The notes: a model not told the origin generated them from the sequence alone. DNA of 64,000 nucleotides from an uncultured Bacillota bacterium (GCA_905200905.1 CAJKMA010000006.1:8054-72053), one strand, 5' to 3'; shown: positions 8,109 through 17,699, counted from the first letter of the stretch. Numbers and translations: made by a program.

Positions 8109-10679
8109 TTATACTGGCTTCCTGCCGCAGCACTGCTTATATTTCTTGCCGCTGCCGCATGGGCAGGGATCATTTGGATAGACTTTTTTCTCTGCTCTTT
8201 GTACTGGCTTCTTAGGTCCAGTCTCATCCTTATTGGTTCCTGTCACCTGTGCTACCTGTTCTCTCTCTACCTTATGTTCCAAACGTACATGGTATAATAA
8301 CCTTAATGTAGCTTCCTGAATAGACGCAATCATACTGTCAAACATTTCATATGCTTGCATCTTGTATTCTACCTTCGGATCTCTCTGACCATATGCCTGA
8401 AGACCGATTCCTTGACGCAACTGATCCATATCGTCAATATGATCCATCCATTTCTGGTCAATAACTTTCAAAAGAATGACACGTTCCAGTTCGCGCAGCT
8501 GCTCTGCTTCTGGAAACTCTGCTTCTTTTTCTTCGTAAAGCTTCACTGCCTGTTCTTTTAAGTCCTGTTTCACCTGATTTTTTTTCTTACCCTTTACATC
8601 TTCCAGAATAAGAGGCTTCAATGGAATTGTAGGAAGCAGTACTGCATTGATTTCTCCCAAATCCCATTCTTCCTGGTCTACATCATCAGACAGGCACATA
8701 TCCACCGTATGATCTACCGTATCTGTAATCATTTTATAAATAGAATCACGCATATTGACTCCATCTAGAACCATACGTCTCTCTTTGTAAATAATTTCTC
8801 TCTGTTCATTATTTACCTGGTCATACTCTAATAGATTTTTACGGATACCGTAGTTATTTCCTTCAATCTTCTTCTGAGCTTTTTCAATAGCACTGGAAAG
8901 CATCTTGTGCTCAATCTGCTCATTTTCCGCTACTCCAAGAGACTGGAATACTTTCATCAATTTCTCTGAACCAAACAGACGCATTAAATCGTCTTCCAAA
9001 GAAATATAAAATCTGGATTCACCAGGATCTCCCTGACGTCCGGAACGTCCACGCAGCTGATTATCAATACGACGAGATTCATGACGCTCTGTACCAATAA
9101 TTTTCAGACCACCTGCTGCTTTTGCCACCTCATCCAGCTTAATGTCTGTACCACGTCCAGCCATGTTTGTGGCAATGGTTACATTTCCAGCTTCCCCTGC
9201 ATGAGCTACAATTTCTGCTTCCTGCTCATGGAATTTTGCATTCAACACCTGATGGCGAATTCCTTCCCTATTAAGCATACGGCTTAAAAGTTCTGAAGTC
9301 TCAATCGTAATAGTACCAACCAAAACTGGCTGTTTCTTAGCATGGGCTTCCTTTACTGCCTCCACAACTGCACGGAATTTCTCTTTTTTGGTCATATAAA
9401 CCGCATCATCTAAATCAATACGTGCCACTGGCTTATTCGTAGGAATTTCAATAACATCCATTCCATAAATATCACGGAATTCCTGCTCTTCTGTAAGAGC
9501 TGTACCTGTCATACCTGATTTCTTAGCATATTTATTAAAGAAATTCTGGAAAGTAATGGTTGCCAGTGTTTTACTCTCTCTTCTTACTTTTACATGCTCT
9601 TTTGCTTCAATTGCCTGGTGAAGGCCGTCAGAATACCTTCTTCCCGGCATAATACGTCCAGTAAATTCATCTACGATTAGAACCTCATCATCTTTCACCA
9701 CATAGTCCTGATCCCGGAACATCAAATAGTGAGCACGAAGTGCCAGAATCATATTGTGCTGGATTTCCAGGTTTTCCGGATCTGCCAGGTTTTCAATATG
9801 GAAGAAGTTCTCGACTTTTTTCACACCCTGCTCTGTAAGATTGACAATCTTATCCTTTTCATTGACAATAAAATCACCTGTTTCTGTGATTTCCTCGCCC
9901 ATAATCGCAGTCATCTTAGTCATTTCTCCACTGGCCTCTCCACGCTCCAGCTGTTTTGCCAAAATATCACAGACTTCATAGAGCTTTGTAGATTTGCCGC
10001 TCTGGCCCGAGATAATCAAAGGAGTTCTGGCCTCATCAATTAAAACAGAGTCCACCTCGTCAATAATCGCATAATGAAGGTCTCTCTGTACCAGCTGCTC
10101 CTTATAAATAACCATGTTATCACGAAGATAATCAAATCCCAGCTCGTTGTTGGTGACATAGGTAATATCACAGGCATACTGTTCTCTTCTTTCATCGTTT
10201 TTCATGGTATTTAAAACCACACCAACGGTCAGTCCCAAAAATTCATGAACTTTTCCCATCCACTGGGCATCACGATGCGCCAGATAATCATTGACTGTTA
10301 CAACATGCACTCCCTTACCTTCCAGGGCATTTAAATAAGCTGGAAGTGTAGACACCAAGGTCTTACCTTCACCGGTTCTCATCTCTGCAATACGTCCCTG
10401 ATGAAGAATAATACCACCAATTAACTGTACCCTATAATGCTCCATACCAAGCACACGTTTTGCAGCCTCTCTTACGGTTGCAAATGCTTCTGGAAGAAGC
10501 TGGTCCAGGGTTTCCCCTTTTTCCAGGCGGTTCTTATATTCTCTGGTTTTCCCTTGTAGTTCTTCATCTGTTAAAGCTTGCATGGTCGGCCGGAGAGCTT
10601 CGATTTTATCCACAGTAGAGTAAATACGCTTCAATTCTCTCTCACTGTGTGTTCCAAACATTTTTTTTATGATATTCAT
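8109..10679 (-). CDS. secA: Preprotein translocase ATPase SecA
   Basis: An 856-residue motor protein that drives secretory proteins through SecYEG. Walker [10 protein letters not shown] is at residues 100-108, the DEAD-like [17 protein letters not shown] follows at about 205-221, and the helicase motif [12 protein letters not shown] and [14 protein letters not shown] are intact. The C-terminal zinc-binding tail ([17 protein letters not shown]) is complete. No second SecA is seen. It has its own promoter (10726-10754) and a palindrome just upstream of its SD. Length and order of motifs are typical of Firmicutes. Confidence 0.98.
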   Translation of the reverse strand: MNIIKKMFGTHSERELKRIYSTVDKIEALRPTMQALTDEELQGKTREYKNRLEKGETLDQLLPEAFATVREAAKRVLGMEHYRVQLIGGIILHQGRIAEMRTGEGKTLVSTLPAYLNALEGKGVHVVTVNDYLAHRDAQWMGKVHEFLGLTVGVVLNTMKNDERREQYACDITYVTNNELGFDYLRDNMVIYKEQLVQRDLHYAIIDEVDSVLIDEARTPLIISGQSGKSTKLYEVCDILAKQLERGEASGEMTKMTAIMGEEITETGDFIVNEKDKIVNLTEQGVKKVENFFHIENLADPENLEIQHNMILALRAHYLMFRDQDYVVKDDEVLIVDEFTGRIMPGRRYSDGLHQAIEAKEHVKVRRESKTLATITFQNFFNKYAKKSGMTGTALTEEQEFRDIYGMDVIEIPTNKPVARIDLDDAVYMTKKEKFRAVVEAVKEAHAKKQPVLVGTITIETSELLSRMLNREGIRHQVLNAKFHEQEAEIVAHAGEAGNVTIATNMAGRGTDIKLDEVAKAAGGLKIIGTERHESRRIDNQLRGRSGRQGDPGESRFYISLEDDLMRLFGSEKLMKVFQSLGVAENEQIEHKMLSSAIEKAQKKIEGNNYGIRKNLLEYDQVNNEQREIIYKERRMVLDGVNMRDSIYKMITDTVDHTVDMCLSDDVDQEEWDLGEINAVLLPTIPLKPLILEDVKGKKKNQVKQDLKEQAVKLYEEKEAEFPEAEQLRELERVILLKVIDQKWMDHIDDMDQLRQGIGLQAYGQRDPKVEYKMQAYEMFDSMIASIQEATLRLLYHVRLEHKVEREQVAQVTGTNKDETGPKKPVQRAEKKVYPNDPCPCGSGKKYKQCCGRKPV

Positions 10680-10725
10680 GTACTATTACTCCCAAAATCT
10701 ATAGATTTTAACACTCTTAGCAAAT

Positions 10726-10754
10726 ATTGTAACACTTTCCTCCCCTTTACACAA
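10726..10754 (-). promoter_or_regulatory. Predicted secA promoter
   Basis: On the minus strand, TTGTGT, a 17-nt spacer and TACAAT. The transcript would start about 50 nt before the secA ATG and carry the AAAATCTATAGATTTT palindrome at 10694-10709 just before the GGGAG ribosome binding site. Confidence 0.6.
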
Positions 10755-10767
10755 CATCTAAAAACAC

Positions 10768-10876
10768 AAAAAGAAACTGTCACAGGAAAATGCATATCTG
10801 AAATCTTCATACTCTTTGCATCTTGTCCAAAGGTATAGGAAGATTCCAGACTGCATTTTCAGATAACAGCTTCTTT
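10768..10876 (-). terminator. Long imperfect hairpin, hpf terminator
   Basis: The two arms (10768-10806 and 10840-10876) are complementary over most of 37 nt with scattered mismatches. On the minus strand the second arm ends in TTTCTTTTTGTGTTTTTAG, so it should terminate hpf transcripts before the secA promoter. Confidence 0.7.
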
Positions 10877-10914
10877 TATTTACTTACTTTTTTCCTTCAT
10901 AAAAGAATATTTGC

Positions 10915-11445
10915 TCAGCCAAAATCTGGCTCAATCAATCCGTAGGTATTGCCTTTTCTCTTATAAACAACATTGACTTCCTCTGTTTCTGCATTTAAGA
11001 ATACAAAGAAATTATGTCCCAGCAGTTCCATTTGCACACAGGCATCTTCCGGATACATGGGTTTAAAACCAAATTTCTTAGTACGGATGATTTTAATTTC
11101 GTTTTCATCCTCCTCGAAATCCTTTTCTACAAACTCCGGCTGGAAGCCCGCGCTCTGTTTTTTATCAATAATTTTATTTTTGTACTTTCTTAACTGTCTT
11201 TCAATAATCTCCTCTACCAGGTCAATGGAAACATACATATCACTGCTTACCTGCTCAGAACGAATGATATTTCCCTTTACAGGAATAGTAACTTCGATTT
11301 TTTGTCTTTCTTTTTCAACGCTAAGTGTAACAATCACTTCCGTGTCAGAGGTAAAGTATTTCTCCAATTTCCCCAGCTTGTCTTCTACTGCACTTTTAAG
11401 GCCTTCTGTAACGTCAATGTTCTTTCCACTTATTACAAACTTCAT
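10915..11445 (-). CDS. hpf: Ribosome hibernation-promoting factor, long form
   Basis: A 176-residue protein with the N-terminal HPF/YfiA fold (MKFVISGKNIDVTEGLKSAVEDKL, about 1-100), a charged linker, and the C-terminal dimerisation domain (IIRTKKFGFKPMYPEDACVQMELLGHNFFVFLNAETEEVNVVYKRK region). Long-form HPF pairs two 70S ribosomes into inactive 100S dimers in stationary phase. The ATG at 11445 is favoured over a TTG at 11454 because AAGGGG is then nine nt upstream. It is monocistronic, with its own promoter and terminator. Confidence 0.95.
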   Translation of the reverse strand: MKFVISGKNIDVTEGLKSAVEDKLGKLEKYFTSDTEVIVTLSVEKERQKIEVTIPVKGNIIRSEQVSSDMYVSIDLVEEIIERQLRKYKNKIIDKKQSAGFQPEFVEKDFEEDENEIKIIRTKKFGFKPMYPEDACVQMELLGHNFFVFLNAETEEVNVVYKRKGNTYGLIEPDFG

Positions 11446-11508
11446 TCTGTCCAACCCCTTTTACGTGTATTTTACATAGGCAATGGTGCCGCCCTGTAAT
11501 GTATTCTT

Positions 11509-11537
11509 ATTATATCAATATTCCTTCATTTATTCAA
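11509..11537 (-). promoter_or_regulatory. Predicted hpf promoter
   Basis: TTGAAT, a 17-nt spacer and TATAAT on the minus strand, giving a leader of about 55-60 nt before the hpf start. Confidence 0.6.
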
Positions 11538-11616
11538 CAGTTTTTAGATAATTTAGAAATGAAATATATTTTGTAGTTACTGTTCTCTTTGCGAATGAAA
11601 TTTGCTCACACCTTTA

Positions 11617-11925
11617 CTAGTTCTTGTTTTCTCCTGCATTACTATCATTAACCGCATTATTTCCATTGTTCTCTATAGAATCTTCCATGTTGTCCACACC
11701 ATTACGGATATCATCTCCCAGATCTTCTACGCCGTCTTTGATATCCTCTCCTGTGTCCTCTATCAGTCCATCCTCCTTGTTAGTATCTCGGTTGTCATCT
11801 TTTCTATCCTCTGTGGTTGTTGTGTTATCCTTATTATTTGTGTTATTGTCACCCCCACAGGCAGTCACGCCGCATAAAACAGTAACTAACAGCAGTCCCG
11901 CAATAACCTTTTTCATGTTCTTCAT
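11617..11925 (-). CDS. Small acidic lipoprotein
   Basis: A 102-residue protein with a lipoprotein signal: KK at the start, a hydrophobic core and the lipobox VTAC, with the lipid-bearing Cys at about residue 23. The mature part is almost entirely Asp/Asn/Glu/Thr/Gly and low complexity, with a loose repeat (DGVEDLGDDIRNGVDNMEDSIEN). GGAGAA lies nine nt upstream of the ATG. There is no recognisable domain, so it may be a surface spacer protein. It stands alone between hpf and dapB. Confidence 0.75.
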   Translation of the reverse strand: MKNMKKVIAGLLLVTVLCGVTACGGDNNTNNKDNTTTTEDRKDDNRDTNKEDGLIEDTGEDIKDGVEDLGDDIRNGVDNMEDSIENNGNNAVNDSNAGENKN

Positions 11926-12002
11926 AATGATTATTCTCCTTTTCTATTAAGTTCTGCTGTTAATATGGACAGATTTCTCTTTTTTATACCTTTTTGGCAA
12001 AA

Positions 12003-12043
12003 AAAGAAGGAGATTATCACAAAAAGCAATTCTCCCCTTCTTT
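12003..12043. terminator. Terminator between the lipoprotein gene and dapB
   Basis: AAAGAAGGAGA pairs with TCTCCCCTTCTTT around a short loop, with A-rich and T-rich flanks. On the minus strand it ends the dap operon. Confidence 0.7.
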
Positions 12044-12064
12044 CCTTTATTTTTCTATAAATTT

Positions 12065-12823
12065 TCAGCCATCAATCACATGACTCATATTATACATACC
12101 TGCCGGTTTTCCTTTTAGAAACTTTGCTGCTTCTACTGCACCTTTGGCAAAAACAGTCTTTGAATACGCAGTATGCTTAAATTCAATCACTTCATCCGGA
12201 CCTGCAAAAATCACCTCATGATCTCCTACAATAGTACCTCCACGAACTGCAGAAATACCAATTTCTTTGGAATCTCTTTGTTCTCTCTTCTGGCTTCGGT
12301 CATAGACATAGTGATATTCATTATCCATAGCTTCATTCAAGCTGTCTGCTAAGGCCAGAGCAGTTCCACTTGGAGCATCCACCTTCAGATTATGGTGACG
12401 TTCTACGATTTCCATATCAAATCCTGCTGCTGCCAGAACCTTCGCTGCATCTTGAATCAGTTTTAACAACGTATTGATTCCAAGAGACATATTAGCAGAG
12501 CGAAGCACCGCTGTTTTTCCTGCTGTCTCCTCCACTTTTTTTAACTGTTCCTGGGACAATCCTGTGGTACACAGTACCAAAGGAAGTTCTCTGCTGCCGC
12601 AATATTCTAAAACAGCATCTGTTGCTTTTGCGGAAGAAAAATCAATCATAACATCTGCTTTTATATCACAAGCTCCAATCTTGGTGAATACAGGATAAGC
12701 ATATCGTCCTGTATCCTGTAAATCCACGCCTGCTACGATTTCAGCATTCTCATCCTTGGAAACAAGTTCTGAAATAACCTGCCCCATATGTCCATTACAA
12801 CCATTCATAATGATTCTGACCAT
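12065..12823 (-). CDS. dapB: 4-hydroxy-tetrahydrodipicolinate reductase
   Basis: A 252-residue enzyme of the lysine/diaminopimelate pathway. The N-terminal nucleotide-binding motif is GCNGHMGQ, the catalytic EIVERHHNLKVDAPSGTAL segment follows at about 148-166, and AVRGGTIVGDHEVIFAG is present. ATG 12823 has AGAGGA eight nt upstream, and a longer frame to 12853 has no support. It lies 37 nt after dapA and acts on the product of that enzyme, so this is a dapA-dapB operon. Confidence 0.96.
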   Translation of the reverse strand: MVRIIMNGCNGHMGQVISELVSKDENAEIVAGVDLQDTGRYAYPVFTKIGACDIKADVMIDFSSAKATDAVLEYCGSRELPLVLCTTGLSQEQLKKVEETAGKTAVLRSANMSLGINTLLKLIQDAAKVLAAAGFDMEIVERHHNLKVDAPSGTALALADSLNEAMDNEYHYVYDRSQKREQRDSKEIGISAVRGGTIVGDHEVIFAGPDEVIEFKHTAYSKTVFAKGAVEAAKFLKGKPAGMYNMSHVIDG

Positions 12824-12860
12824 TTTTTTATCCTCTTTTCTTCTGTATCTCAAAAAGCTT

Positions 12861-13751
12861 TTATGCCAGTTTCAATCCAAAATCTTTCATAGCATTTTTC
12901 AAAACTTCCTTATGTGCTTCCTCCATTTCACAAAGAGGCATGCGGAAAGGTCCTACTTCTTTTCCCATAAGATTCATAGCTGTTTTTACAGGAATCGGAT
13001 TTACTTCACAGAATAGTGCGTGAATCAACGGAAGCGCATCTAACTGCATTTTGCAGCTTTCCTCTACTTTCCCATCCAGGTATTTCGCAACAATGTCATG
13101 TGTATATTCAGGAGCAACATTTGACAATACAGAAATCACACCTTTTCCTCCAAGGGACAGAATCGGTACAATCTGATCATCATTTCCTGAATAAATATCA
13201 CATTTTCCGTCTGTAAGAGCTGCAATCTCAGCAACTTGAGAAATATTTCCGGATGCTTCCTTCACACCTACAATGTTCTCCACATTCTTTACCAGATATG
13301 CAATTGTCTCTGGCTGGATATTAACTCCTGTCCTTCCAGCAATATTATACAGAATAATCGGAATCTTTACAGCTTCCGCAATTGCTGTATAATGGGCAAT
13401 CAGCCCTTTCTGTGTAGACTTATTGTAGTAAGGACTTACCAAAAGAAGTCCGTCAGCTCCCATCTTTTCTGCTTCTTTTGAAAGATAAATGGCTGTTTCT
13501 GTACAGTTAGAACCAGTTCCTGCAATAACCGGAATTCTCTTGTTCACTTTCTCTACGGTATATCTTATAGTCTCCAGATGTTCCTCATGGGTCATGGTAG
13601 AGGATTCTCCTGTGGTACCACAGATAATGATTGCATCTGTATGACCTGCAATCTGTTCTTCCAAGATTTCCCCTAATTTCTCAAAATTCACTTCTCCATT
13701 TTCTTTCATGGGTGTAACAATCGCTACACCTGCACCTGTAAAAATAGACAT
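12861..13751 (-). CDS. dapA: 4-hydroxy-tetrahydrodipicolinate synthase
   Basis: A 296-residue TIM-barrel aldolase that condenses pyruvate with aspartate semialdehyde. [14 protein letters not shown] is at about 44-57, the catalytic Tyr is in [12 protein letters not shown] and the Schiff-base Lys in GVKEASGN (about residue 161). ATG 13751 has GAGGAGG upstream. It sits 40 nt downstream of the cobalamin adenosyltransferase gene and may be cotranscribed with it. No lysine riboswitch fits in the gap. Confidence 0.96.
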   Translation of the reverse strand: MSIFTGAGVAIVTPMKENGEVNFEKLGEILEEQIAGHTDAIIICGTTGESSTMTHEEHLETIRYTVEKVNKRIPVIAGTGSNCTETAIYLSKEAEKMGADGLLLVSPYYNKSTQKGLIAHYTAIAEAVKIPIILYNIAGRTGVNIQPETIAYLVKNVENIVGVKEASGNISQVAEIAALTDGKCDIYSGNDDQIVPILSLGGKGVISVLSNVAPEYTHDIVAKYLDGKVEESCKMQLDALPLIHALFCEVNPIPVKTAMNLMGKEVGPFRMPLCEMEEAHKEVLKNAMKDFGLKLA

Positions 13752-13791
13752 ATTCTTCCTCCTCACGTCAGGTTCCTATTTCTTTTGTATT

Positions 13792-14283
13792 TTATTTCAC
13801 AATCTCTAAAGAAACAACTCTGTCTGCCACATTTTTCAAGGCATCTGTTACCATATTTCCTGTCATAATCAGTTCTGTTTCCTGAGACTTTGCTCCAATT
13901 ACTCCCAGAATATCTTCATCCGAGACAATTCCAAATTCCAGAGCTCCCAAAATCTCATCCAGGATCAGCATATCACACTCTTCTGTTGCAAGCACTTTTC
14001 TGGCAAAATTTAATCCATTTCGAATATTCAGGTTTTCTTCCAATTTTTCCTCCTGGGTTAAATCTTCATAGTACTTATCTTTTTTTTCAAATCTAAATAA
14101 CCGCACATCCGGTTCCAGGGCTGATAAATAATCCAGTTTTGATGTTGCCCTTCCTTTTAAAAACTGAATTACAATGGCACGTTTCCCGTGTCCAACGGCT
14201 CTAATGGCCTGACCAATGGCAACACTGGTCTTTCCTTTTCCTGGTCCACAGTAAATCTGTGTCAATCCCTTTTCTTCATCCAT
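13792..14283 (-). CDS. Cob(I)alamin adenosyltransferase, CobA/BtuR type
   Basis: A 163-residue P-loop enzyme that adenosylates corrinoids. The P-loop is GPGKGKTS (about 13-20), and MLILDEILGALEFGIV carries the Walker B-like Asp/Glu. The length is slightly short for the family (about 170-200). AGAGGTG precedes the ATG. No other cobalamin gene and no cobalamin riboswitch is nearby, so it probably works in salvage. Confidence 0.92.
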   Translation of the reverse strand: MDEEKGLTQIYCGPGKGKTSVAIGQAIRAVGHGKRAIVIQFLKGRATSKLDYLSALEPDVRLFRFEKKDKYYEDLTQEEKLEENLNIRNGLNFARKVLATEECDMLILDEILGALEFGIVSDEDILGVIGAKSQETELIMTGNMVTDALKNVADRVVSLEIVK

Positions 14284-14340
14284 AATCTTACACCTCTTAC
14301 AGACCGCTTTCTCCTGGTTTGCTATTTTCGAGTTGTGTAT

Positions 14341-14369
14341 ATATTACTACACCTGTGATTATATTGCAA
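14341..14369 (-). promoter_or_regulatory. Predicted promoter of the adenosyltransferase-dapA-dapB operon
   Basis: TTGCAA, a 17-nt spacer and TAATAT on the minus strand, in the 92-nt gap upstream of the gene at 14283. Confidence 0.5.
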
Positions 14370-14375
14370 TAAATA

Positions 14376-15002
14376 TTAGTCAGCGTACTCCAACTTACTC
14401 ACTGATACCTCATAGGCAGTTCTTTTTTCTGTTTGGTTTTCGCCTAGTTTTTTGATATATTCTCTGCTTTGGATGCGGCCCCAGAGGAGAACATGGCCTC
14501 CCACTTCAAAGGCAGATGCATATCTGGCATTTCTTCCCCAACATATGCATGGTATGTAGTCTGATTTTCCATAGGGCCTATTCACTGCTAACAATAAGTC
14601 AGCGATTTCTCTTCCCAAAGGCGTTTTTCTGTATATCGGAGGTTTACAGATATAACCATCCAGGAAAATCTGATTTGTTTTTATGGAATCGTCTGCTTCC
14701 TCTACAAAGGATAGCTCTCTTACAAAAACAGACAGCACCAGCCTGTTCTTTTTTTCTTCGTGGCGATTATAGGAACGAAATTGTCCCTGCACCATAATGT
14801 ATTCTCCTTCATAATCCTGTGTAACGTCTACCAGACGCTCTGAAACCATCAGTGGTATTCTGTCCTCAGAATCGCTGAGCCTTTTTACTAAAAGGTCTAC
14901 CAAGTAAAATCCTTCCCCATATACCTGGTGGCTAAATGTAAAGCCGGATGCGATTTTTCCCATAATGGACACCTGATTGTTTTCAATAATTTTATCTGCC
15001 AT
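14376..15002 (-). CDS. OB-fold single-stranded DNA-binding family protein
   Basis: A 208-residue protein with two apparent OB-fold halves. The first is about residues 8-100 (VSIMGKIASGF to VFVRELSFV). The second is about 108-205, with the SSB-like stretch TPLGREIADLLLAVNRPYGKSDYIPCICWGRNA and GHVLLWGRIQSREY. The second half is the better match to SSB. The acidic C-terminal tip of housekeeping SSB is absent (it ends KLEYAD). It may be an accessory SSB or PriB-like protein. GGAAGGGG precedes the ATG. Confidence 0.8.
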   Translation of the reverse strand: MADKIIENNQVSIMGKIASGFTFSHQVYGEGFYLVDLLVKRLSDSEDRIPLMVSERLVDVTQDYEGEYIMVQGQFRSYNRHEEKKNRLVLSVFVRELSFVEEADDSIKTNQIFLDGYICKPPIYRKTPLGREIADLLLAVNRPYGKSDYIPCICWGRNARYASAFEVGGHVLLWGRIQSREYIKKLGENQTEKRTAYEVSVSKLEYAD

Positions 15003-15112
15003 GATTTGTTTCCCCTTCCTCTTTCTGGTATCTTGTCTATATCATGTTTATTCTCGGATGCCTTTCTTTAGAACCAATTTTTTATTTTTTTTTGAAAAAA
15101 TTTTATTTTCCC

Positions 15113-15140
15113 TTGTAATTAAGAAGAAGTATGATAGAAT
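15113..15140 (+). promoter_or_regulatory. Predicted typA promoter
   Basis: TTGTAA, a 16-nt spacer and TAGAAT. The leader of about 95 nt carries a short hairpin (AAGGGA with TCCCTT, about 15175-15192). A weaker arrangement cannot be excluded. Confidence 0.5.
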
Positions 15141-15239
15141 AAAATCCGTATTTTACTGCAAAAACCAGGTGTTTAAGGGAATCTTTCCCTTCCCTGAAGC
15201 ATAGAAAACTTTGAAAAAACCAAGAAAAGAGGTTCTATA

Positions 15240-17069
15240 ATGAAACAAGCAAGAGAAGATATTAGAAACGTTGCCATTATTGCTCATGTAGACCACGGAA
15301 AAACCACTCTGGTTGACCAGCTTCTCCGTCAAAGCGGCGTTTTCCGTGAAAACCAGGCAGTGCAGGAACGTGTCATGGACTCTAATGACATTGAACGGGA
15401 ACGTGGTATTACCATTCTTTCCAAAAACACAGCTGTATATTATAAGAATACAAAAATTAATATCATTGATACACCAGGACATGCAGACTTCGGTGGTGAA
15501 GTAGAACGTGTTCTAAAAATGGTAGACGGTGTTATCCTTTTGGTAGATGCCTTTGAAGGCGCTATGCCTCAGACAAAATTTGTTCTGAAAAAAGCGCTGG
15601 AATTAGATCTTCATGTTATTGTATGTATCAATAAGATTGACCGCCCAGAGGCCAGACCCGATGAAGTAATCGATGAAGTTCTGGAACTTCTCATGGATTT
15701 AGATGCTTCTGACGAACAGTTAGACTGTCCATTCCTTTATGCATCTGCAAAGGCTGGACATGCCATGTTAGACCTTGGAGATACTTCTGATAATATGGAG
15801 CCATTATTTGAAACCATTTTAAAATATATCCCTGCACCTACAGGTGATCCGGATGCTCCCACTCAGGCTCTTATCAGCACCATTGATTATAATGAATATG
15901 TAGGGCGTATTGGAGTAGGAAAAATAGAAAACGGCAGCTTAAGCGTAAACCAGGATGTTGTTTTAGTAAATCATCATGACGCTTCCAAAATGAAGAAAGT
16001 AAAAATCAGCAAACTCTATGAATTTGACGGATTAAACAAAATCGAGGTAAAAGAGGCTGGAATCGGCTCTATTGTAGCGATTGCCGGAATCTCGGATATT
16101 CATATTGGCGATACTCTCTGTTCCCCAGAAAATCCAGAACCAATTCCATTCCAGAAAATTTCTGAGCCTACTATTTCTATGAACTTTATTGTCAACGACA
16201 GTCCTTTCGCAGGACAGGAAGGTAAATTTGTTACTTCCCGTCATTTAAGAGAGCGCCTCATGCGCGAGCTAAATACAGACGTAAGCCTTCGTGTGGAAGA
16301 TACAGACAGCACAGACTGCTTTAAAGTATCTGGACGTGGAGAGCTGCATTTATCTGTTTTAATTGAAAACATGCGCCGTGAAGGCTATGAATTCGCTGTG
16401 AGCAAGGCAGAAGTTATTTATAAAGAAGATGAAAGAGGTCATAAGCTGGAACCAATGGAAATTGCCTATATTGATGTTCCAGAAGAATTCTCTGGCACTG
16501 TAATTCAAAGATTAAGTGAACGAAAAGGTGAACTTCAAGGTATGAGTCCTGCCAGTGACGGAAGCACCCGTCTGGAATTCCATATTCCTTCCAGAGGACT
16601 CATTGGATTCCGTGGAGAATTCCTTACTTCCACCAAAGGAACTGGTATCTTAAACACTGCCTTTGACGGTTATGCGCCATACAAAGGAGATTTACAGTAC
16701 AGAAAACAGGGTTCTCTTATTGCCTTTGAAGCTGGCGAATCTGTAACCTATGGCTTATTCTCCGCACAGGATCGAGGGACCTTATTTATTGGACCTGGAG
16801 AAAAAGTTTATTCTGGTATGGTCATTGGACAGAGCGGAAAGCCAGAAGATATTGAGTTGAATGTATGTAAGACCAAACACCTTACAAATACCCGTTCCTC
16901 CTCTGCTGATGAAGCCCTGAAACTGACACCACCGAGAATCTTAAGTCTGGAACAGGCGCTGGATTTTATTGACGTGGACGAGCTTCTGGAAATCACACCG
17001 GAATCTTTGCGTATTCGCAAAAAAATTCTGGATTCCCGTCTGAGAAAAAGACAGAGCTTCAAGAAATAA
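15240..17069 (+). CDS. typA: Ribosome-associated GTPase TypA/BipA
   Basis: A 609-residue translational GTPase. G1 is [10 protein letters not shown] (15-24), then RERGITI in switch [10 protein letters not shown] as G3, and NKIDRPEAR as G4. The BipA C-terminal region includes [20 protein letters not shown] and ends in a basic tail. BipA assists 50S assembly and acts under stress and at low temperature. Transcription should end at the bidirectional hairpin 17179-17237, but a promoter at 17097 overlaps this 3' region, so hairpin use by two transcripts is expected. Confidence 0.97.
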   Translation: MKQAREDIRNVAIIAHVDHGKTTLVDQLLRQSGVFRENQAVQERVMDSNDIERERGITILSKNTAVYYKNTKINIIDTPGHADFGGEVERVLKMVDGVILLVDAFEGAMPQTKFVLKKALELDLHVIVCINKIDRPEARPDEVIDEVLELLMDLDASDEQLDCPFLYASAKAGHAMLDLGDTSDNMEPLFETILKYIPAPTGDPDAPTQALISTIDYNEYVGRIGVGKIENGSLSVNQDVVLVNHHDASKMKKVKISKLYEFDGLNKIEVKEAGIGSIVAIAGISDIHIGDTLCSPENPEPIPFQKISEPTISMNFIVNDSPFAGQEGKFVTSRHLRERLMRELNTDVSLRVEDTDSTDCFKVSGRGELHLSVLIENMRREGYEFAVSKAEVIYKEDERGHKLEPMEIAYIDVPEEFSGTVIQRLSERKGELQGMSPASDGSTRLEFHIPSRGLIGFRGEFLTSTKGTGILNTAFDGYAPYKGDLQYRKQGSLIAFEAGESVTYGLFSAQDRGTLFIGPGEKVYSGMVIGQSGKPEDIELNVCKTKHLTNTRSSSADEALKLTPPRILSLEQALDFIDVDELLEITPESLRIRKKILDSRLRKRQSFKK

Positions 17070-17096
17070 AAAACAGGAGAAACTCTTAAAATGTAG

Positions 17097-17125
17097 TTGT
17101 GTCCTGTATGCAGATATGCTATAGT
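17097..17125 (+). promoter_or_regulatory. Promoter of the antisense RNA (antitoxin candidate)
   Basis: TTGTGT, a 17-nt spacer and TATAGT, placed just after typA. The downstream region has no open frame but ends in a strong hairpin, so it should make a short untranslated RNA. Confidence 0.65.
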
Positions 17126-17131
17126 AAGAGT

Positions 17132-17238
17132 GTAACAAAAAGAACAACCGCCCACAAGGGGTTGACCAGTATAAGTCTAGCATAGAAAATGCCACCCTAA
17201 CTCGTCAAAGTTTTTATGAGGGTGGTTTTTTCTATGCT
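17132..17238 (+). ncRNA. Predicted cis-antisense RNA, RatA-like type I antitoxin candidate
   Basis: About 105 nt are predicted from the -10 box at 17120-17125 to the U tract of the hairpin at 17179-17237. It converges on the toxin mRNA and is fully complementary to that mRNA's 3' part through the shared terminator. Its 5' part resembles, in the same sense, the 5' leader of the toxin mRNA (AGAACAAC, GACC, CATAGAA occur in the same order). This layout matches TxpA/RatA and Fst-type loci; the name is by architecture, not by database match. Confidence 0.6.
17179..17237. terminator. Bidirectional terminator shared by toxin mRNA and antisense RNA
   Basis: AGCATAGAAAA with TTTTTTCTATGCT form the outer arms, and CCACCCT (17192-17198) pairs with AGGGTGG (17219-17225) inside. 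A T6 run follows the inner stem on the plus strand. CCACCC in the minus-strand RNA can also pair with GGGTGG in the toxin ribosome binding site. Confidence 0.8.
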
Positions 17239-17246
17239 TTATATCA

Positions 17247-17345
17247 TCAGTGACAAATCAAGTAAATGAATGTCAGCAGTGACAGTATGAACATTCCAAA
17301 AGCCATCAGGTCTTTGAAATCAAATTGATTCTTACGATTGTCCAT
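17247..17345 (-). CDS. Holin-like type I toxin candidate, 32 residues
   Basis: A 32-residue peptide: a polar, charged start (MDNRKNQFDFKD), then one membrane helix (MAFGMFILSLLTFIYLI) and CH at the end. This is the pattern of the short holin-like toxins of the TxpA/BsrG/Fst kind in Firmicutes. GGGGGTGG lies seven nt upstream of the ATG. A promoter at 17412-17440 and the terminator at 17179-17237 give an mRNA of about 225 nt. A convergent antisense RNA covers its 3' end. The small size and gene-like flanks support it; toxicity is inferred. Confidence 0.72.
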   Translation of the reverse strand: MDNRKNQFDFKDLMAFGMFILSLLTFIYLICH

Positions 17346-17411
17346 CAGCACCACCCCCATTCTATGTAGAATAGAGGTCAGCCACCCTGTAACACAGTTG
17401 TTCTCACAAAC

Positions 17412-17440
17412 AGTATATCATGATTTTTATCTACTCACAA
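17412..17440 (-). promoter_or_regulatory. Toxin promoter
   Basis: TTGTGA, a 17-nt spacer and TATACT on the minus strand, about 65 nt before the toxin ATG. Its -35 and spacer length mirror the antisense promoter at 17097. Confidence 0.65.
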
Positions 17441-17654
17441 TCCTGTTTTCAGTGATTTTTATCATCTATCATTGTTACTTTTTTATCAATTCAACCCAGA
17501 ACACCTTTTACCATCTAAAAATATCTTATGTCTACTTTTTCTATTGTCTGATTATTTATTATTTAACAATCTTTTTTCTTTCTTTTCTACACCACTCATG
17601 ATAAAATACACTTACAAGAAACTTACAGTTTTTCCATTTTCTTTTCAAATCATA
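17441..17654. other. AT-rich gap upstream of adhE
   Basis: Over this 214-nt stretch I see no credible gene. Plus-strand frames exist but have no ribosome binding site and are pyrimidine-rich. It lies between the toxin promoter and the adhE promoter. Confidence 0.6.
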
Positions 17655-17672
17655 TTGACAAACATTTAACAA
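17655..17672 (+). promoter_or_regulatory. Rex-like operator 1
   Basis: TTGACAA, four nt, TTAACAA. The right half matches the Rex consensus TTGTTAANNNNTTAACAA exactly and the left half has two mismatches. It covers the -35 of adhE, where NADH-sensitive Rex would block transcription. Confidence 0.5.
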
Positions 17673-17683
17673 TGCGTTACAAT
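17655..17683 (+). promoter_or_regulatory. adhE promoter
   Basis: A consensus TTGACA, a 17-nt spacer and TACAAT, 53 nt before the adhE ATG. A Rex-like box overlaps the -35 and spacer. Confidence 0.75.
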
Positions 17684-17699
17684 CATTTCAGATTTAAAT

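Noticed and set aside
13752..13791. Possible lysine riboswitch upstream of dapA
   Set aside because: Only 40 nt separate dapA from the gene before it, too short for the riboswitch.
14284..14375. Possible cobalamin riboswitch upstream of the adenosyltransferase
   Set aside because: The gap is only 92 nt and holds a promoter; the conserved B12 box and the needed length are missing.
17338..17601. 87-codon plus-strand frame upstream of adhE
   Set aside because: Low complexity, rich in Phe/Tyr/Ile, no SD, and it covers the toxin promoter.
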